From the NCBI GenBank assembly GCA_964019695.1, contig OZ026520.1:91950913-92014912 (forward strand): 64,000 bases of DNA, written 5' to 3'. Under the pieces are notes generated by a model that did not search any database, was not told the origin of the DNA, and saw nothing but the letters and a program-made list of their open reading frames with translations. This DNA is from Loripinus fragilis. Its lineage: Eukaryota > Mollusca > Bivalvia > Lucinida > Lucinidae. The number at the start of each line of letters is the position of its first letter. Within the stretch, counting starts at the first letter, position 1. The translations under genes were made by a program, and so were the position numbers. Below are positions 21,860 to 32,543 of the stretch, in pieces.

Positions 21860-22551
21860 TTAACTCTTTCGCTGCCAAATTTCTGGGGAAACGTACTTCT
21901 CAGTGCCAAATATATTTTGGGTAATGTCACAACAGAGGGTCAAGCTGTTTAAATAGTATAAAATCATTATTTGGTTGAATATCATGGTGAAACTTTGACC
22001 AAATATTGCACATTTACTGTTTAGCATGATAGCATAATTTTTTTATGGGCAGACCAATCAGGTGACCTTGACTTTGAATGACACTGACCTTATATGACCT
22101 ACTTTTAATTAATTTGCCATATTTTGATCAACATATTGATCAACATATTGTAGAAAATACCCCCAAACACATTTTTTGTAAGTAGTTGTTTTCCTAATGC
22201 AATATAAATCCTCCAAATAGCATATTTCATATCATATATATCACTGGAATGATTATTTTCCATTATCATACCTCATCTAGGGCGAAGCTGGCAGCAGCCT
22301 TTCAACCACAATTTTCCATAAAATTGATTTAACTCGCTTTAAAATTGAGAAAATTACATTTTTTACAATTTTGTTTTGCCATTTCCTGGTTTGTTTGCCA
22401 AAAACAGGTCCTCTGTTTAGGTTATCTCCCTTGTTTGCACCAATATGTAATACACATCACTGAAACAAGCCACATGTCCAAGTCGCATTATGGCGACATT
22501 GGCACTCTGCCGTTGGTCGCATTACGGCGACATTGGCAGCGAAAGAGTTAA
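21860..22551. mobile_element. piggyBac-like non-autonomous element, 0.7 kb
   Basis: TTAA at 21860-21863 and 22548-22551 flank exact inverted ends CTCTTTCGCTGCCAA / TTGGCAGCGAAAGAG. The interior holds no ORF resembling a transposase. It carries the near-repeats TCGCATTATGGCGACATTGG and TCGCATTACGGCGACATTGG close to the right end, the second running into the TIR. Confidence 0.85.
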
Positions 22552-22740
22552 TTAGATCACTAAATCTTGAGGTTGTGGGATCAGTCCATCTGATGCCCAA
22601 CCATAATTCAAGGCAAAAAGATCAGTATGTCTTTCTTGGAATTGGCAGTCAATCTCAATATCCCCTGCCATAAACATACAGACTACATGGTTTATGCTAC
22701 TGCTGCTAAAAATTCACTGGTTCATTATACACTTCAGTTT

Positions 22741-23208
22741 TTAACCTTTTGTATTCGGACAAACCCCTAAACAAGTACTTTTGAGGGAGCGCAGTGGTGC
22801 AGTAGAAGAGTGCTTGACCAGAGACCGAGGGGCTGCGGGTTCGAGCCTCACCGGCGTCACTGTGTTGTGGTCCTTGAGCAAGACACATTTATCCTAGCTT
22901 AGTACTGGTTCAACCCAGGAAGACCTGCCTCTGTTTAACTGAAAGATTGTTGATGGGACGTAAAGAATCAAATCAAACACAAGTACTTTTGCAAACAGTG
23001 CAAACAGTGAAGACCCAGATGAAATGCAGCAAAATGCTGCATTTCAACTGGGTCCACACGGTTTGTTACGGTATGAAAGATCTTCAGACAAAAGAATACA
23101 ATATTTTCTTAAAATTATAACCTGATACCCCTAGATATGTACAATGGACTATACCAAGGTTATTGTATCAAACCAGAAGAAAGAATCCATTATTAAACAA
23201 AGGGTTTA
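22741..23208 (+). mobile_element. Family Q MITE copy 1, split by a SINE
   Basis: Left end TTAACCTTTTGTATTCGGAC. The centre GACCCAGATGAAATGCAGCA / TGCTGCATTTCAACTGGGTC is a hairpin. The right part has GATCTTCAGACAAAAGAATA, AAGAATCC and AAAGGGTTTAT. TTAA plus CCYTTTGTATTC ends suggest another piggyBac-like family. The SINE sits at 22784-22978. Confidence 0.75.
22784..22978 (+). mobile_element. tRNA-derived SINE, copy 1, with 13 bp target duplication
   Basis: The head is tRNA-like: GCAGTGGTGCAGTAGAAGAG in the box A region and GGGTTCGAGCCTC as box B. The body has CCTTGAGCAAGACACATTTA and TTAGTACTGGTTCAACCCAG. The tail is GATGGGACGTAAAGAATCAA. ACAAGTACTTTTG flanks it on both sides (22771-22783 and 22979-22991). 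Not a functional tRNA gene. Confidence 0.9.
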
Positions 23209-23448
23209 TGAGAGAATGCTGCACACTTATCTTGGTCATCTAGGAAAACATTATGTTGTGGGTGCTCATAATGGAAGTGTCTCAGTGAGCCAGTATCTAT
23301 CTGTTCCTAACTACATGTACAAGAAACAAATATAAAAGAAAGGTTTTTATTCCAATCTAGTACAAGATTTTCTTGTATTATCCTACCTTTTGGCAAGGTT
23401 TTCATTGCCTTTGATAAGAAATTGCTACTTTCTTATTTTGCTATAGAA

Positions 23449-23770
23449 AAACAAGAAGATTCTTGATGAAAACACATAAAAAATGTATTGATGAAAACAC
23501 ATTATATGTGATTCTTGATGAAAACACATAAAACACATGTGCGATTCTTGATGAAAACACATAAAATGTGTAATGTGTGATTTTTGATGAAAACACATCA
23601 TTTGATAAAACTCTTGATGAAAACACATAAAACCTGTAATGTATTATTCTTGATGAAAACACATAAAACATGTAATGTAAGAGTCTTGATGAAAACACAT
23701 AAAAACACATAATGTATGATTCTTGATGAAAGCACATAAAAATACATAATACTTGATTCTTGATGAAAGG
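23449..23770 (+). repeat. Minisatellite TTGATGAAAACACATAAAA
   Basis: Nine to ten units of about 32-46 bp share CTTGATGAAAACACATAAAA with variable linkers such as CATGTAATGTGTGATT. Variable spacing and imperfect units rule out a CRISPR array. Confidence 0.9.
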
Positions 23771-24395
23771 CTTTGAGTGAGTCCGACTCAGCGCCATGAA
23801 ATAAATCATTTAAAAAACAAGAGAAAATGTATATAGAACATTTTTCAGGTGTAAAAAAAGTTGTAATCTAGGCTATATGCCATTTTCGCATCTAAGCTTT
23901 TCTTGTATTTCCCCCTTTCTAGCAACTTAGCAAGTATCTTTTATGATTATGTTGTAATTTGAGGTGGGAGAAAAGCTAAATGTTTAATTGTCTTCCTTAG
24001 ATGACACTGATTCTATCGATTTTTCTGCCAGACAGCCGAGCAGATATATGACGGAAGATTGCCATCGCTTCCAAATGAACTTTCCAGATTAATGGGAACT
24101 CACTGTCAATTCTAGGATTTGAAAAATATACTCTGTAGCTACACTGTAAGATCTCAATATTGGCATTGATCAAAATTTCATTTGACTCCGGATTTTTCCT
24201 GCGACCACATACCGATATTTTGATAAATATGCGGGCTATATTAATAACAGAACCTATATAATAGCTGTGATACATAAATTGAAAATCTCTGCTAGGAAGG
24301 AAACTTTTCAACATCATGCAGTGATAATCTTTGATCACATTAGTCTCAGAATTTTCAAACTGAAATAAAACGTCGAACCCAAAAGTGAAATTTGG

Positions 24396-24603
24396 TACAG
24401 TAAAACCTGTATAAAAAACGGCTACTCAAAAATAGGCAAAAAGATCTTAATGGCAAATGGTAGCTTAATGAAGGTCAAAAGTATTGCAGAATGCTCCCCT
24501 TGGAGCATCTGCAATACTTTTGACCTTCTTTATGCGATAATTGGTCTTAAAAACCAATTTCCTGTCTTTTTGAGAGTGGTCGGTTTAGACAGGTTTTACT
24601 GTA
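24396..24603. mobile_element. MITE, family T, complete
   Basis: TACAGTAAAACCTGTATAAA to AGACAGGTTTTACTGTA. Central hairpin with one base lost in the right arm (GGAGCATCTGCAATAC). Confidence 0.9.
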
Positions 24604-24634
24604 CTTACAATTATTTTGGTCCTATCAAAGAAAC

Positions 24635-24775
24635 TTTTTGAGCATAAAATGGTTATTATTTTGGGTGCCCAAAAGAACCATCTCATTGAGACAGTTCTTT
24701 TGACAACGCACAACATATGTTTTGGTTTAGAAATAAGACTATTTTTTTTTTAATTACACTCTCTTATCCATGGTA
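24635..24775 (+). mobile_element. MITE, family A, F copy, shortened left arm
   Basis: GAGCATAAAATGGTTATTAT runs straight into TTTTGGGTGCCCAAAAGAAC. The right flank CACAACATATGTTTTGG is clear. Confidence 0.75.
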
Positions 24776-25589
24776 GAGAACCATTGTACTGGAACAGGAC
24801 AGTCATGATGGGTTGGTTGCAGTCGATGAGGGCACAAATACACTACTTTTGGGTACTGTTATCAATTTTATGAGCAAGTTCTTTACAACTGTTAATTTTT
24901 ACGATGATTTTTGGCATTCAGAATTATCACTATGGTAGTCCATTCTGGCTCAATTTGAGTCTTTTAATTCAAAAATTAAGTACCAGCCGATTTCTGGCTA
25001 TCCAGTGGGAATTTATATGTCCGAAAGTTGTTCACATATTGATGAGGGATTTGTAAGTCATTAGTTATGATTTAATGGTATCACATAATAAAGAATACAA
25101 ATAAGTGACAGAATAGAACGTTTTGCATAATTCTGTTTATTATTTATGAAGATGCACACCATTTTGTAGCTGTACTCAAAATTTGAGTCGTCAAGGGCAT
25201 TGTACCATACAGTCGTCGAAATTAAATCAATATGTTGCAGTCAACGACCCGATCACTGGGCTAGAACGACTGATAAACAGAACTATGCATACAACCAACC
25301 CGTGATGACTGCGCTGTTCGAGTACAGTGTTTCTCTTGTGTGTTATCTTGAGGCCAGTTACCTTATTGGTGACCATCATGATAAGTAAGGTGGTGATTGA
25401 GAATGCACAGATTTGTACATTAAAAAAAAAGTTTCCCATCATAACAATGATTGTAGAACAAATTTAAGTAACATTATTGATACAAAAAATTGTATTTTTG
25501 ATATCAAAAACATTGATTTTGTAAGTCAGAAGCACATGGTTTTGTTTAAAAAATTGCATTCAGGATCGCCCTTTCCCAGTGTGGCAATG

Positions 25590-25925
25590 TAGTAATGAAA
25601 TCAAATTTATCACATGACGTAGCGTCTGGGAATGAAATAACACCATGCAATAAAATTGTTACACATTTTCGGGAAACGTTGTGAAGTCCATAACAATGTT
25701 GCGTACATAATGACAAAATTATAACGTTAATACAGCAGAAATGAGATTTCAAAGTAATCCTAATGTCATATGATAAATAGAATCTAACATTCGTGCTCTT
25801 GTATTAATGACTTGTGAAAAAGAGATAAAATGCTGGGTATGGATGGGCAAGCCTCGCATTTTATCTCTTTTCTCTAACTTGTTTAATGAATTCAATAAAA
25901 CATGAGCACTCATGTAAGATCCACT
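25590..25925 (+). mobile_element. Family D MITE copy 1
   Basis: Order: TTTATCACATGACGTAGCGT, CTGGGAATGAAATAACACC, TTTTCGGGAAACG, ATGTCATATGATAAATAGAA, TCTAACATTCGTGCTC, AAGAGATAAAATGCTGGG, GCATTTTATCTCTTTTC, AAAACATGAGCACTCATG. The inner arms AGATAAAATGC / GCATTTTATCT form a hairpin. This is the best preserved uninterrupted copy. Confidence 0.8.
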
Positions 25926-26273
25926 ATTTCTGACATAACATCAGCAGGAGATTGGTTAAATGTGGTCATTTATTTGCAAATAAAGAAAATTGGAAATTTA
26001 CTTCTTAATTGCTATTGGCAAAGAAGTCAGACAAGGAATTATAACATTTTCTGATTGTCCTCAAGAATTCTTCTAGTCAACCCTCAAGAGGGCTTTCAAT
26101 AAAACGGCAGATGACAGATTTAAAAATGTTTTGGTCCAAGTTGTTGTATTTCTCTTTGGTTTATGTGAGATGTCTGAATGGAGAATGAAAATGAAGGCAT
26201 TGCTAGTGAACTAAATCCATTGACATCAGAAAAACTTTTGTTAAATCTAATATTTTTGCATACATAGTATGTC

Positions 26274-27327
26274 TACCCTCACGGAAAAAAATGCACTGCC
26301 GCGAACAATTTTTGCGAACAGCTAGCGAATACTCTGCGATTGTTCGGTAAACATAACCTTATATGGCTGACCAGTATTCACAGAATTTTCGTGAGATGTT
26401 CACTTTCACATGCAAATTAGGTCTGCGGCGAATACTTTGAGTTAATAGCCTGCCAATATATTCAGCGAATATGTGGCGAACATGATTCAAGGCAGCAAAT
26501 TAAATATGCAGTGAATATCCTGCAAACATTCTGCGAATATGCGGCGAACATGCATTTAAATATGTAAATTAAATATGCAGCGAATATCCAGCTCTCTTTC
26601 TGCGAATATTCTGTGAACATTTTAATTAAAAGTAAAAATAGCTGTTGCAATTATGTGGCGAACAATTATTGCGAACAAGCTGCAATCAAAGATATACAAA
26701 AGTCAAAGCTTGTTAAACTCAAATAGTCAAAAGTTATCCATTTTGCACTGTCCTCAGCAAGCAACACCATTCGAGAACAATCAAAAGGTATCAACTCAAA
26801 CATCATAGGAACAAAAAAACACATGAGAAGAGATTACATACCGTAAAAAGACTTCTCAACATGTTGTCATTTTTGCATCATGGCAATTATGACAGCCATT
26901 TAATTGAAGAGTTTTAAGGGGAGATAATTTTGAAACTATCTCCCCAGTAAAAAAATAAGATCTTTAGACTGAGAGCTATATGAGTTGAAGTTCCTTAGAT
27001 GAACAATCCGCGAATACATAAAAAGTTAAAGTCAGTGTAACAAATATACAGCGAACAGTATCCAGAACTAAGTTCTTATTGCGAATACCGGGCGAATAAT
27101 ACCTTGTGCTTGAAAAAAATTTAAGTTTTTGCTGCGAATATGCAGCGATTATATGACAAGCTGCAATCATTCAGCAATCACTTTTTTGTCAGACCAACTT
27201 TGTTTGCTGGGTATTCGCGACAAGAAGTGAATATAAAGCGAACAATTACTGTGAACAATGCAGTTTGCAGAATATTCGCAGCATATTCATCAGATATTCG
27301 CACAAAGACAGCTTTTTCGTAAGGGTA
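26274..27327. mobile_element. 1.05 kb element packed with GCGAAYA motifs
   Basis: Inverted ends TACCCTCACGGAAAAAA and GCTTTTTCGTAAGGGTA enclose two clusters of GCGAACA, GCGAATA and their complements, in both orientations. The clusters are at about 26296-26690 and 27005-27305, separated by a motif-poor centre. More than 20 copies are visible. No coding frame. The subterminal clustering is typical of transposase-binding repeats; the superfamily is unknown. Confidence 0.75.
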
Positions 27328-27607
27328 CAGTCCTTGCATGAGGTCCATGGTAACTCTAGTCTTTTAGGCTGGCTTTTGTACTGGGGCAAAATCCTACAGC
27401 TTTGTGGGACAAAATCCTACAGCGCTTGCATTGCTGCATGTGGGCAGTAAATCATGGCCGATTTACTTGGGCATACGCCATCTGATAAGCATTCTGAGTC
27501 CTTTATTTAGATTCATTTCATACTTTTGGATAACCACCATCTTATGTGGAATTCTCTTTTGATTACTCGAGTTAACAAGTCAAAATTTTCTAATGCTTTG
27601 AAACCAG

Positions 27608-27805
27608 GGACAGATCCAGGATTTCTTGAATGGGGGTTCATATGTAGAGAGGTGTGGAGGGTTCCCTTTGCTGATTTTATCTCATTTTTCTTAAATATCT
27701 TATGAAAATGAAATAATTTGGTCTCACTGAGACCAAATTATTTCATTTTCATAAGATATTTGAAAATGGGGGTCAGGGAGGGGGTCAAATGAACCCACTC
27801 TGGAT
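27608..27805. mobile_element. MITE with GGATCCAGGATTT-type ends
   Basis: GACAGATCCAGGATTTCTTG and GAACCCACTCTGGATCCATC form rough inverted ends. The centre ATCTTATGAAAATGAAATAA, TTTGGTCTCACTGAGACC, AAATTATTTCATTTTCATAAGAT is a perfect long hairpin of about 56 bp. Confidence 0.75.
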
Positions 27806-28420
27806 CCATCACTGAAAACTCAAATGTGATCTGTGCTGTGATTGGTAGATTGTGTTAACCCTTATGTTGGTCTTAATTAAACTATCTCATATGTCTTCGA
27901 CAAAAATCATTTGCTATGGGTACATTATAGGCACTTCAAAAAATGTTTACATGAAAAAAATAAGAATAAATATCACTATTAAGACGGTTTACAAAAAGCA
28001 TCTTTTCATTGGCAATGTAAGTGTGATATTTGGTCTGAATATTTAGTCTGGGTTTTATGACATGTTAATGGGAAAACCTGTTAATGCCTCATCATACAGA
28101 TCAGTCTGCACATACACTTGGATCAGCTCCATTTCTCGTCTCTCTTAGAAAGTATTATAGCTATATCCAGTTTTTCAAGATACGGCATGTAGCTAGTCTG
28201 TGTAGCTGAGCTTACTGGTTGAACCATGTCAGGACGCAAATCCCGACATCTGGCTTTCTTGTGATCCGTCACGTACAGACAAGCTTCTTTATGAAAGCTG
28301 GGGTGCTCAAATTGATATAAAAATCATTTAAGCATCTCTCCCTATATTCTATAAGAAAGGAAGGAATCCCAAAGGCTTATCAAATTATAGAAGCTTTGGC
28401 ATAAGAAAATGACATGTTGA

Positions 28421-28497
28421 GCATTATCCAGACACAGATAACTCTGATCACCCTGCACGTTTGTGCAGGGTGATCAGAGTCATCTATGTCTGTCATA
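28421..28497. repeat. Hairpin, about 30 bp arms
   Basis: CAGACACAGATAACTCTGAT, CACCCTGCACG, then CGTGCAGGGTG-type reverse arm ending GACTCATCTATGTCTG. Near-perfect. It could be the core of a MITE whose outer parts are lost. Confidence 0.7.
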
Positions 28498-29113
28498 TCA
28501 TTACGGAGTTGTCTTTCAAATGAACTTAACCATTTTGCTGCTTTATGTACATTGGCATTGCCTGATTGAACAGACTGAATTGAGGCTTGATTTTTGATAT
28601 ATCCAAGTAAGCTCATTTACTATGTCACATCACGCTCATTTCTGTCTGTCAATAAACACCATAAAAGTTACTGACCATGAGAAGTAAGCCATTTGTAAAC
28701 AGGCTGTATGAAACGATAAATCCGAAATAAATGGATGGAAATTATCGTTGGCTCCAGATCCTTGGTCTGCTCTGATAAGATATTTTACTCAGTCCCAGTG
28801 ATTTTGTTACCTGCGCATTCTGCATCTTTTGCGCATAAGTTTTTATTTCAGCGAGTCTTGGCGAGTCCCAGGATGCAATAGTATTGCAGAATTGTCATTA
28901 AAAACAGTGTTTAGGACTCATAAGTTTGCAGTTGGGACTCATTGACATTGGAAATAGCGAGTCCCAGGACCCATAAGCCAAAAATTGTAAATGAATCACT
29001 GCAGTCCAATTTGATCAATTTGCAGTCCTTGGAACCGGAGTATCAATAGTTTGAAGTAAGGAGTCAACTTTTTGTTTCTTTGTGTCAGTGCTTGACACCC
29101 CTTTCAACAAATG

Positions 29114-29674
29114 GCGACGTGCATTAAGGGGCTAATTTGGCCCCCTCTGGAGCCAAAATCTAAAAGTTGCTTTTCACCAATTTCTTCTGATTGGTTTACT
29201 AGAAGAATAACTCAAGTGTAAAATTCTGGCATTTATTTAAATTTTAATGGTTGCTGTGGTAACAAAAATGGCCGACAAAATGGGCTTAATATAGAGAAAA
29301 TGCCATTTTGGACCAAATTAAAAGGCTTTTGGTGACCGATTTTCTAAGAATTAGATGTCAGCACAGCAAAATACCAAAAAACTTTTAAATATGTTGTGTG
29401 CCGTGATAATTCTAGTCATCTGTTAAAATAATTTTTTGGTATATGCTTGTGCTCTATGTTAATTGGTCTGTCAAATGTCTCAAATTTCCTCCAAAATAGC
29501 CAATTTCCTGTTTTCAGCCTATTTTTGAAGGCCATTTTTGTTACCATAGCAACGGTAAAAGTCAAATTAATATCAGACATTTACACTTGGGCTATTGTTC
29601 TGAAGAAAATGCTGAAAAATAATTTTTATTTTTTAGCCTCCTAGGGGAGCCGAAATAGCCTCTTAACGCACGTA
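29114..29674. mobile_element. TIR element GTGCRTTAAGRGGCTA, 0.56 kb
   Basis: Left GACGTGCATTAAGGGGCTAA and right TAGCCTCTTAACGCACGTAC are inverted repeats. Inside, GGTTGCTGTGGTAACAAAAA and GTTACCATAGCAAC lie as a second inverted pair, as do ACTCAAGTGTAAA and TTTACACTTGGG. The whole element can fold back. Confidence 0.75.
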
Positions 29675-29879
29675 CCTCTTTTCATTTATGTAGGGACATT
29701 TCCTGGATTGAACCAGTACAAAAGCCGAAGATAACATGGCTTGCTCAAGCCTGGGAGTCTTGAACCTGTCTCATTGGGCTGGTTTATTTGAGTACCCACA
29801 GCAAATGTTTTTGCTGAGGAATAACAAATATAAACATGTACATGTATTTATATGGGGGGCCTGTTTTGTATAATTAAGC

Positions 29880-30157
29880 TACAGTAAACCTGTCTTAAGC
29901 GGCCACTCAAAAATAGACAAAACAAAGAGCTTAATGACAAACGGTAGCTTAATGAAGGTTGAAAGTATTGCAGAATGCTCCCCTTGGAGCATTCTGCAAT
30001 ACTTTTGACCTGCATTAAGAGATAATTTAATCAGTCTTGAAATAAAAGTAATAAGGGTGCAATGATCAGGAAGTGATACAATCAAGTACCACACCTGACC
30101 CAGGATACCAATTTTGGTCTTATTTTTGAGTGGCCGCCTAAGACAGGATTTACTGTA
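29880..30157. mobile_element. MITE, family T, with internal extra segment
   Basis: TACAGTAAACCTGTCTTAAG to GACAGGATTTACTGTA. About 80 bp (near 30038-30117, TAAAAGTAATAAGGGTGC onward) interrupts the right arm. It ends only 46 bp before the AID exon acceptor. Confidence 0.85.
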
Positions 30158-30203
30158 TTACAATTTATAAGCCATTGGACATGTAACTGTTGTCTGTCTT
30201 CAG

Positions 30204-30319
30204 AGAGTTTTCCAAGGAAAGAGAGAAAGCGAAAGCTCGCGGTGACTTTCAGAAGCTAAGAGAGAAACAACAGATAGATGAAGATGTAAGAGGATATCTA
30301 GACTGGATCACTCAAGCAG
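30204..30319 (+). CDS. Cav1: Cav1 calcium channel alpha-1, exon encoding the AID of the I-II linker
   Basis: One base, 38 codons and one base. The peptide starts [17 protein letters not shown], then LREK and the alpha-interaction domain [17 protein letters not shown]; the final E is completed by the next exon. In channels of this family the AID is the cytoplasmic helix that binds the beta subunit, which controls surface expression and gating. The [16 protein letters not shown] wording is L-type, not Cav2. Against the classical AID pattern QQ-E--L-GY--WI, this copy has Asp for Glu and Val for Leu, both conservative. Acceptor GTCTGTCTTCAG, donor GTATAC. Confidence 0.95.
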
Positions 30320-30504
30320 GTATACTGGCCCCCACCAAAGAGAAAATGAGAATGACAAGGAAATGCCACAATCACATTCAAAAGACTAACCCATGGCACC
30401 GTGAGGAAGAGACAGAACAGCAACAGCCACAGGACAGCAAGTACACAATTTAAGTAACGAAGAGTAAATAATGTTTTGGATCAGAAAACATTTTTGACAA
30501 AAGT

Positions 30505-31188
30505 TTAGCCCCTTTCCTTGCTTACAGGGACTTGTCTTCAGCTGATAACCTTTGCAAACAGTTTGGACCTTGATCAGGATGTAGGGTGGGTAGTCACATG
30601 GTTTTTTGTTTGGATACACTGCATGGATGTTCGGATACACTGCACGGATGTTCGAATACACTGCACAGATATTCTGATTGAATGTAAGTAGATTTTTCTT
30701 GGTTTTCTCATCTATTCCTAGAAAGTTATACACCATTTTCCAGCATACATTATTTTTCCTCGAGATATCCTCTTTAAGCTTCTTACTTTGAGTCTGTACG
30801 ACTCTGTCACAAAGGAAATAATTGTCGTCTGTGCAGTCTATTTCTATAATTCAGGCTCGATCTTCGCCACTAAAAAAATTTTGTCAGAGTCTGTACTCAA
30901 AGTAAGAAGCTTTTTGAGGGATATCCTGGCATCGTTAGATCGGGGGGAAATGTGGGCTGGAAAATGGTGTATATAACTTTCTGGGTAACGATGAAAAGAC
31001 ATGGAGAAATCTCTACTTACTTTCGCTTAAAACATCATTGTGGAATAGAAGTTGGACATTTTTCCGTGCAGTGTATCCAAACAAAAAACACATGACTACC
31101 CACCCTGAGGATGGAAAGAATGTCATTCCTGATCAGGATCCAAACCGTTTGTCACTCTGATACACTTTGACCGCATGTTAAGAGTTAA
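30505..31188. mobile_element. Family P MITE split by a fold-back insertion
   Basis: Left part TTAGCCCCTTTCCTTGC, TTTGCAAACAGTTTGGACC and GATCAGGATG; right part CATTCCTGATCAGGATCC, GTCACTCTGATAC and GAGTTAA (TTAA 31185-31188). The element at 30592-31107 interrupts it at the centre of its palindrome. Confidence 0.75.
30592..31107. mobile_element. Fold-back element, YAGGGTGGGTAGTCA ends
   Basis: TAGGGTGGGTAGTCACATGG...TTTGGATACACTGCA is inverted as TGCAGTGTATCCAAACAAAA...ATGACTACCCACCCTG. AGGATG stands on both sides (30586-30591, 31108-31113). A second inner inverted pair includes AAGCTTCTTACTTTGAG / CTCAAAGTAAGAAGCTT. The YAGGG termini recall hAT elements, but hAT duplications are 8 bp, so the class is open. 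Confidence 0.8.
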
Positions 31189-31366
31189 TCTGGTGATGAC
31201 TCTAACCAGTCTGGGAATCTGCCAGGTCAATATTGATCAGGATCTTCAGCTGTGTTCATCATTAATGTAGATGGTGAAGGCACTGCACAGACTGCAGATG
31301 ACTAGATTGAAATGAACATTCCCGCGGTGATTTGGTTTTATTCTGCAATGGATCACATCGGTCTAG

Positions 31367-31562
31367 TGAGCGCATTGGCTCAGTGGTAGAGTGCTTTATT
31401 CGAGACCGAGAGGCCGCGGGTTCGAGCCTCACCGGCGTCACTGCATTGTGGTCCTTGAGCAAGACACATTTATCCTAGTTTAGTACTGGTTCAGCCCAGG
31501 AAAACCCGTCTCTGTTTAACTGAACGATTGTTGATGAGACGTAAAGAATCAAATCAAACAAA
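31367..31562 (+). mobile_element. tRNA-derived SINE, copy 2, with 15 bp target duplication
   Basis: Head GCGCATTGGCTCAGTGGTAG, box B GGGTTCGAGCCTC, body CCTTGAGCAAGACACATTTA, tail GATGAGACGTAAAGAATCAA. Flanked by ATCACATCGGTCTAG (31352-31366) and ATCACATTGGTCTAG (31563-31577). This is the best preserved box A of the family. Confidence 0.9.
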
Positions 31563-31589
31563 ATCACATTGGTCTAGATAAAGAATGAA

Positions 31590-31706
31590 AGGAGCGTAAA
31601 AATGTAATTATTTTCTTACTCATCAATTTAAACATGTGTTTTGAGTTCAAAAGAACCGTCTTATTGAGACGGTTCTTTTGAGCACTCACAACACATGTTT
31701 CAGTGA
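31590..31706 (+). mobile_element. MITE, family A, F copy lacking its right flank
   Basis: GGAGCGTAAAAATGTAATTA, TTTTCTTACTCATCAATTTA, then centre AACCGTCTTATTGAGACGGTT with one mismatch, then CACTCACAACACATG. Confidence 0.8.
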
Positions 31707-31984
31707 GAAATATGACAAGTTACTTCAATTTCGCTTTCTTATCCGGAGTTCTTTGATCATTGTCTCGGCTAACTTGACATTCTGTTGCGAAATTGGCATT
31801 TCTGTCCAGAGTATTAATTTAAGTGTCACTAAATTTCCTTATGTTTGGCAAATTGTACAGATTCTTCTGTCAGACTGTGTTTTTTGTGTCTACACAGTTT
31901 GCTTATATAGAAGGCATGATTTAACTCTTTGCATGCGGGGTATTTTTTCATGCGTTTGTAAAGCTGACTGAATATTAACACGGC

Positions 31985-32507
31985 GGAGAATATAGGGATC
32001 ACACATGTTTTTTCATGCATTAACATTTGCCGGGTCCCGAGGATGCTGTTTGAACACGAGGCCGATAGGCCGAGTGTTCAACATCATCCGAGGGACCCGG
32101 CAAGTGTTAATGCAATGAAACAAGCATGTGTGATCGTTATTCTTGCATATTTTACCTTATTCCAGCTCAATTCGCACTGAAAACGCTGCTAAAACATTAA
32201 ATTATCCATTTTCTTACACTGGATTTCTCTAAACAAAATGGCGTCGGCTGTGTACTTTCGAACGTCATTACGTCATAACCGTACGCAACGTTTTCGCGAG
32301 CAAAAACATCGGCGAAATGATCAGTCTGGTCCGCAATGCGTTCCGTATATAACGTCATGCAAATAATGCAGGGCTCATTTTAAGTATTTTCAAGCTCAGA
32401 CCCATGTTCAAACAGCATGTGAATCTCCTGATTTGAACATGGATTTTCGTTCATTTGACAACGGGTGTAAACAGCTATACGAATAGATATCTATGCAAGA
32501 ATAACTA
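31985..32507. mobile_element. Fold-back element around a GGGTCCC palindrome
   Basis: CATGCATTAACATTTGCCGG, GTCCCGAGGATG, then the reverse arm CATCATCCGAGGGACCCGGC and AAGTGTTAATGCAATG. The sequence after it includes AACGTCATTACGTCATAACC. Similar in plan to 52790-53130 (TAGGATAGAAAAATCC arms). Outer boundaries are approximate. Confidence 0.65.
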
Positions 32508-32543
32508 GACTTAACATGATTAAAAGTGGCAAATTCTTGTCTA

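Larger units (their letters stand above)
7657..30203 (+). other. Intron between IS6 and AID exons (22.5 kb)
   Basis: Bounded by GTAAGT and CTGTCTTCAG. It is largely repeat-derived (listed separately). I see nothing recognisable in 7660-8030, 9293-9940, 10130-11680 (except a TGATATAC/TGTGTG simple stretch near 10550-10610 and a possible SINE 3' fragment near 10930-11000), 11950-12260, 17870-18395, 18760-19190, 19945-20130, 21193-21599, 23210-23445, 23771-24395, 24780-25590, 25930-26270, 27330-27600, 27805-28420, 28500-29110 and 29680-29880. A 113-codon minus-strand ORF at 23997-24338 has no family features that I recognise. Confidence 0.85.

Noticed and set aside
23449..23770. CRISPR-like repeat and spacer pattern
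   Set aside because: Repeats are imperfect, linkers share sequence and vary widely in length, and the window is animal DNA.
23997..24338. 113-codon minus-strand ORF
   Set aside because: No recognisable motif, no splice context and no repeat origin visible; could be chance in AT-rich DNA.
30320..30453. Read-through of the AID exon for about 44 more codons
   Set aside because: The frame is open by chance in a dispersed repeat; the GTATAC donor and the phase of the next exon, which restores DPENE, favour splicing at 30319.
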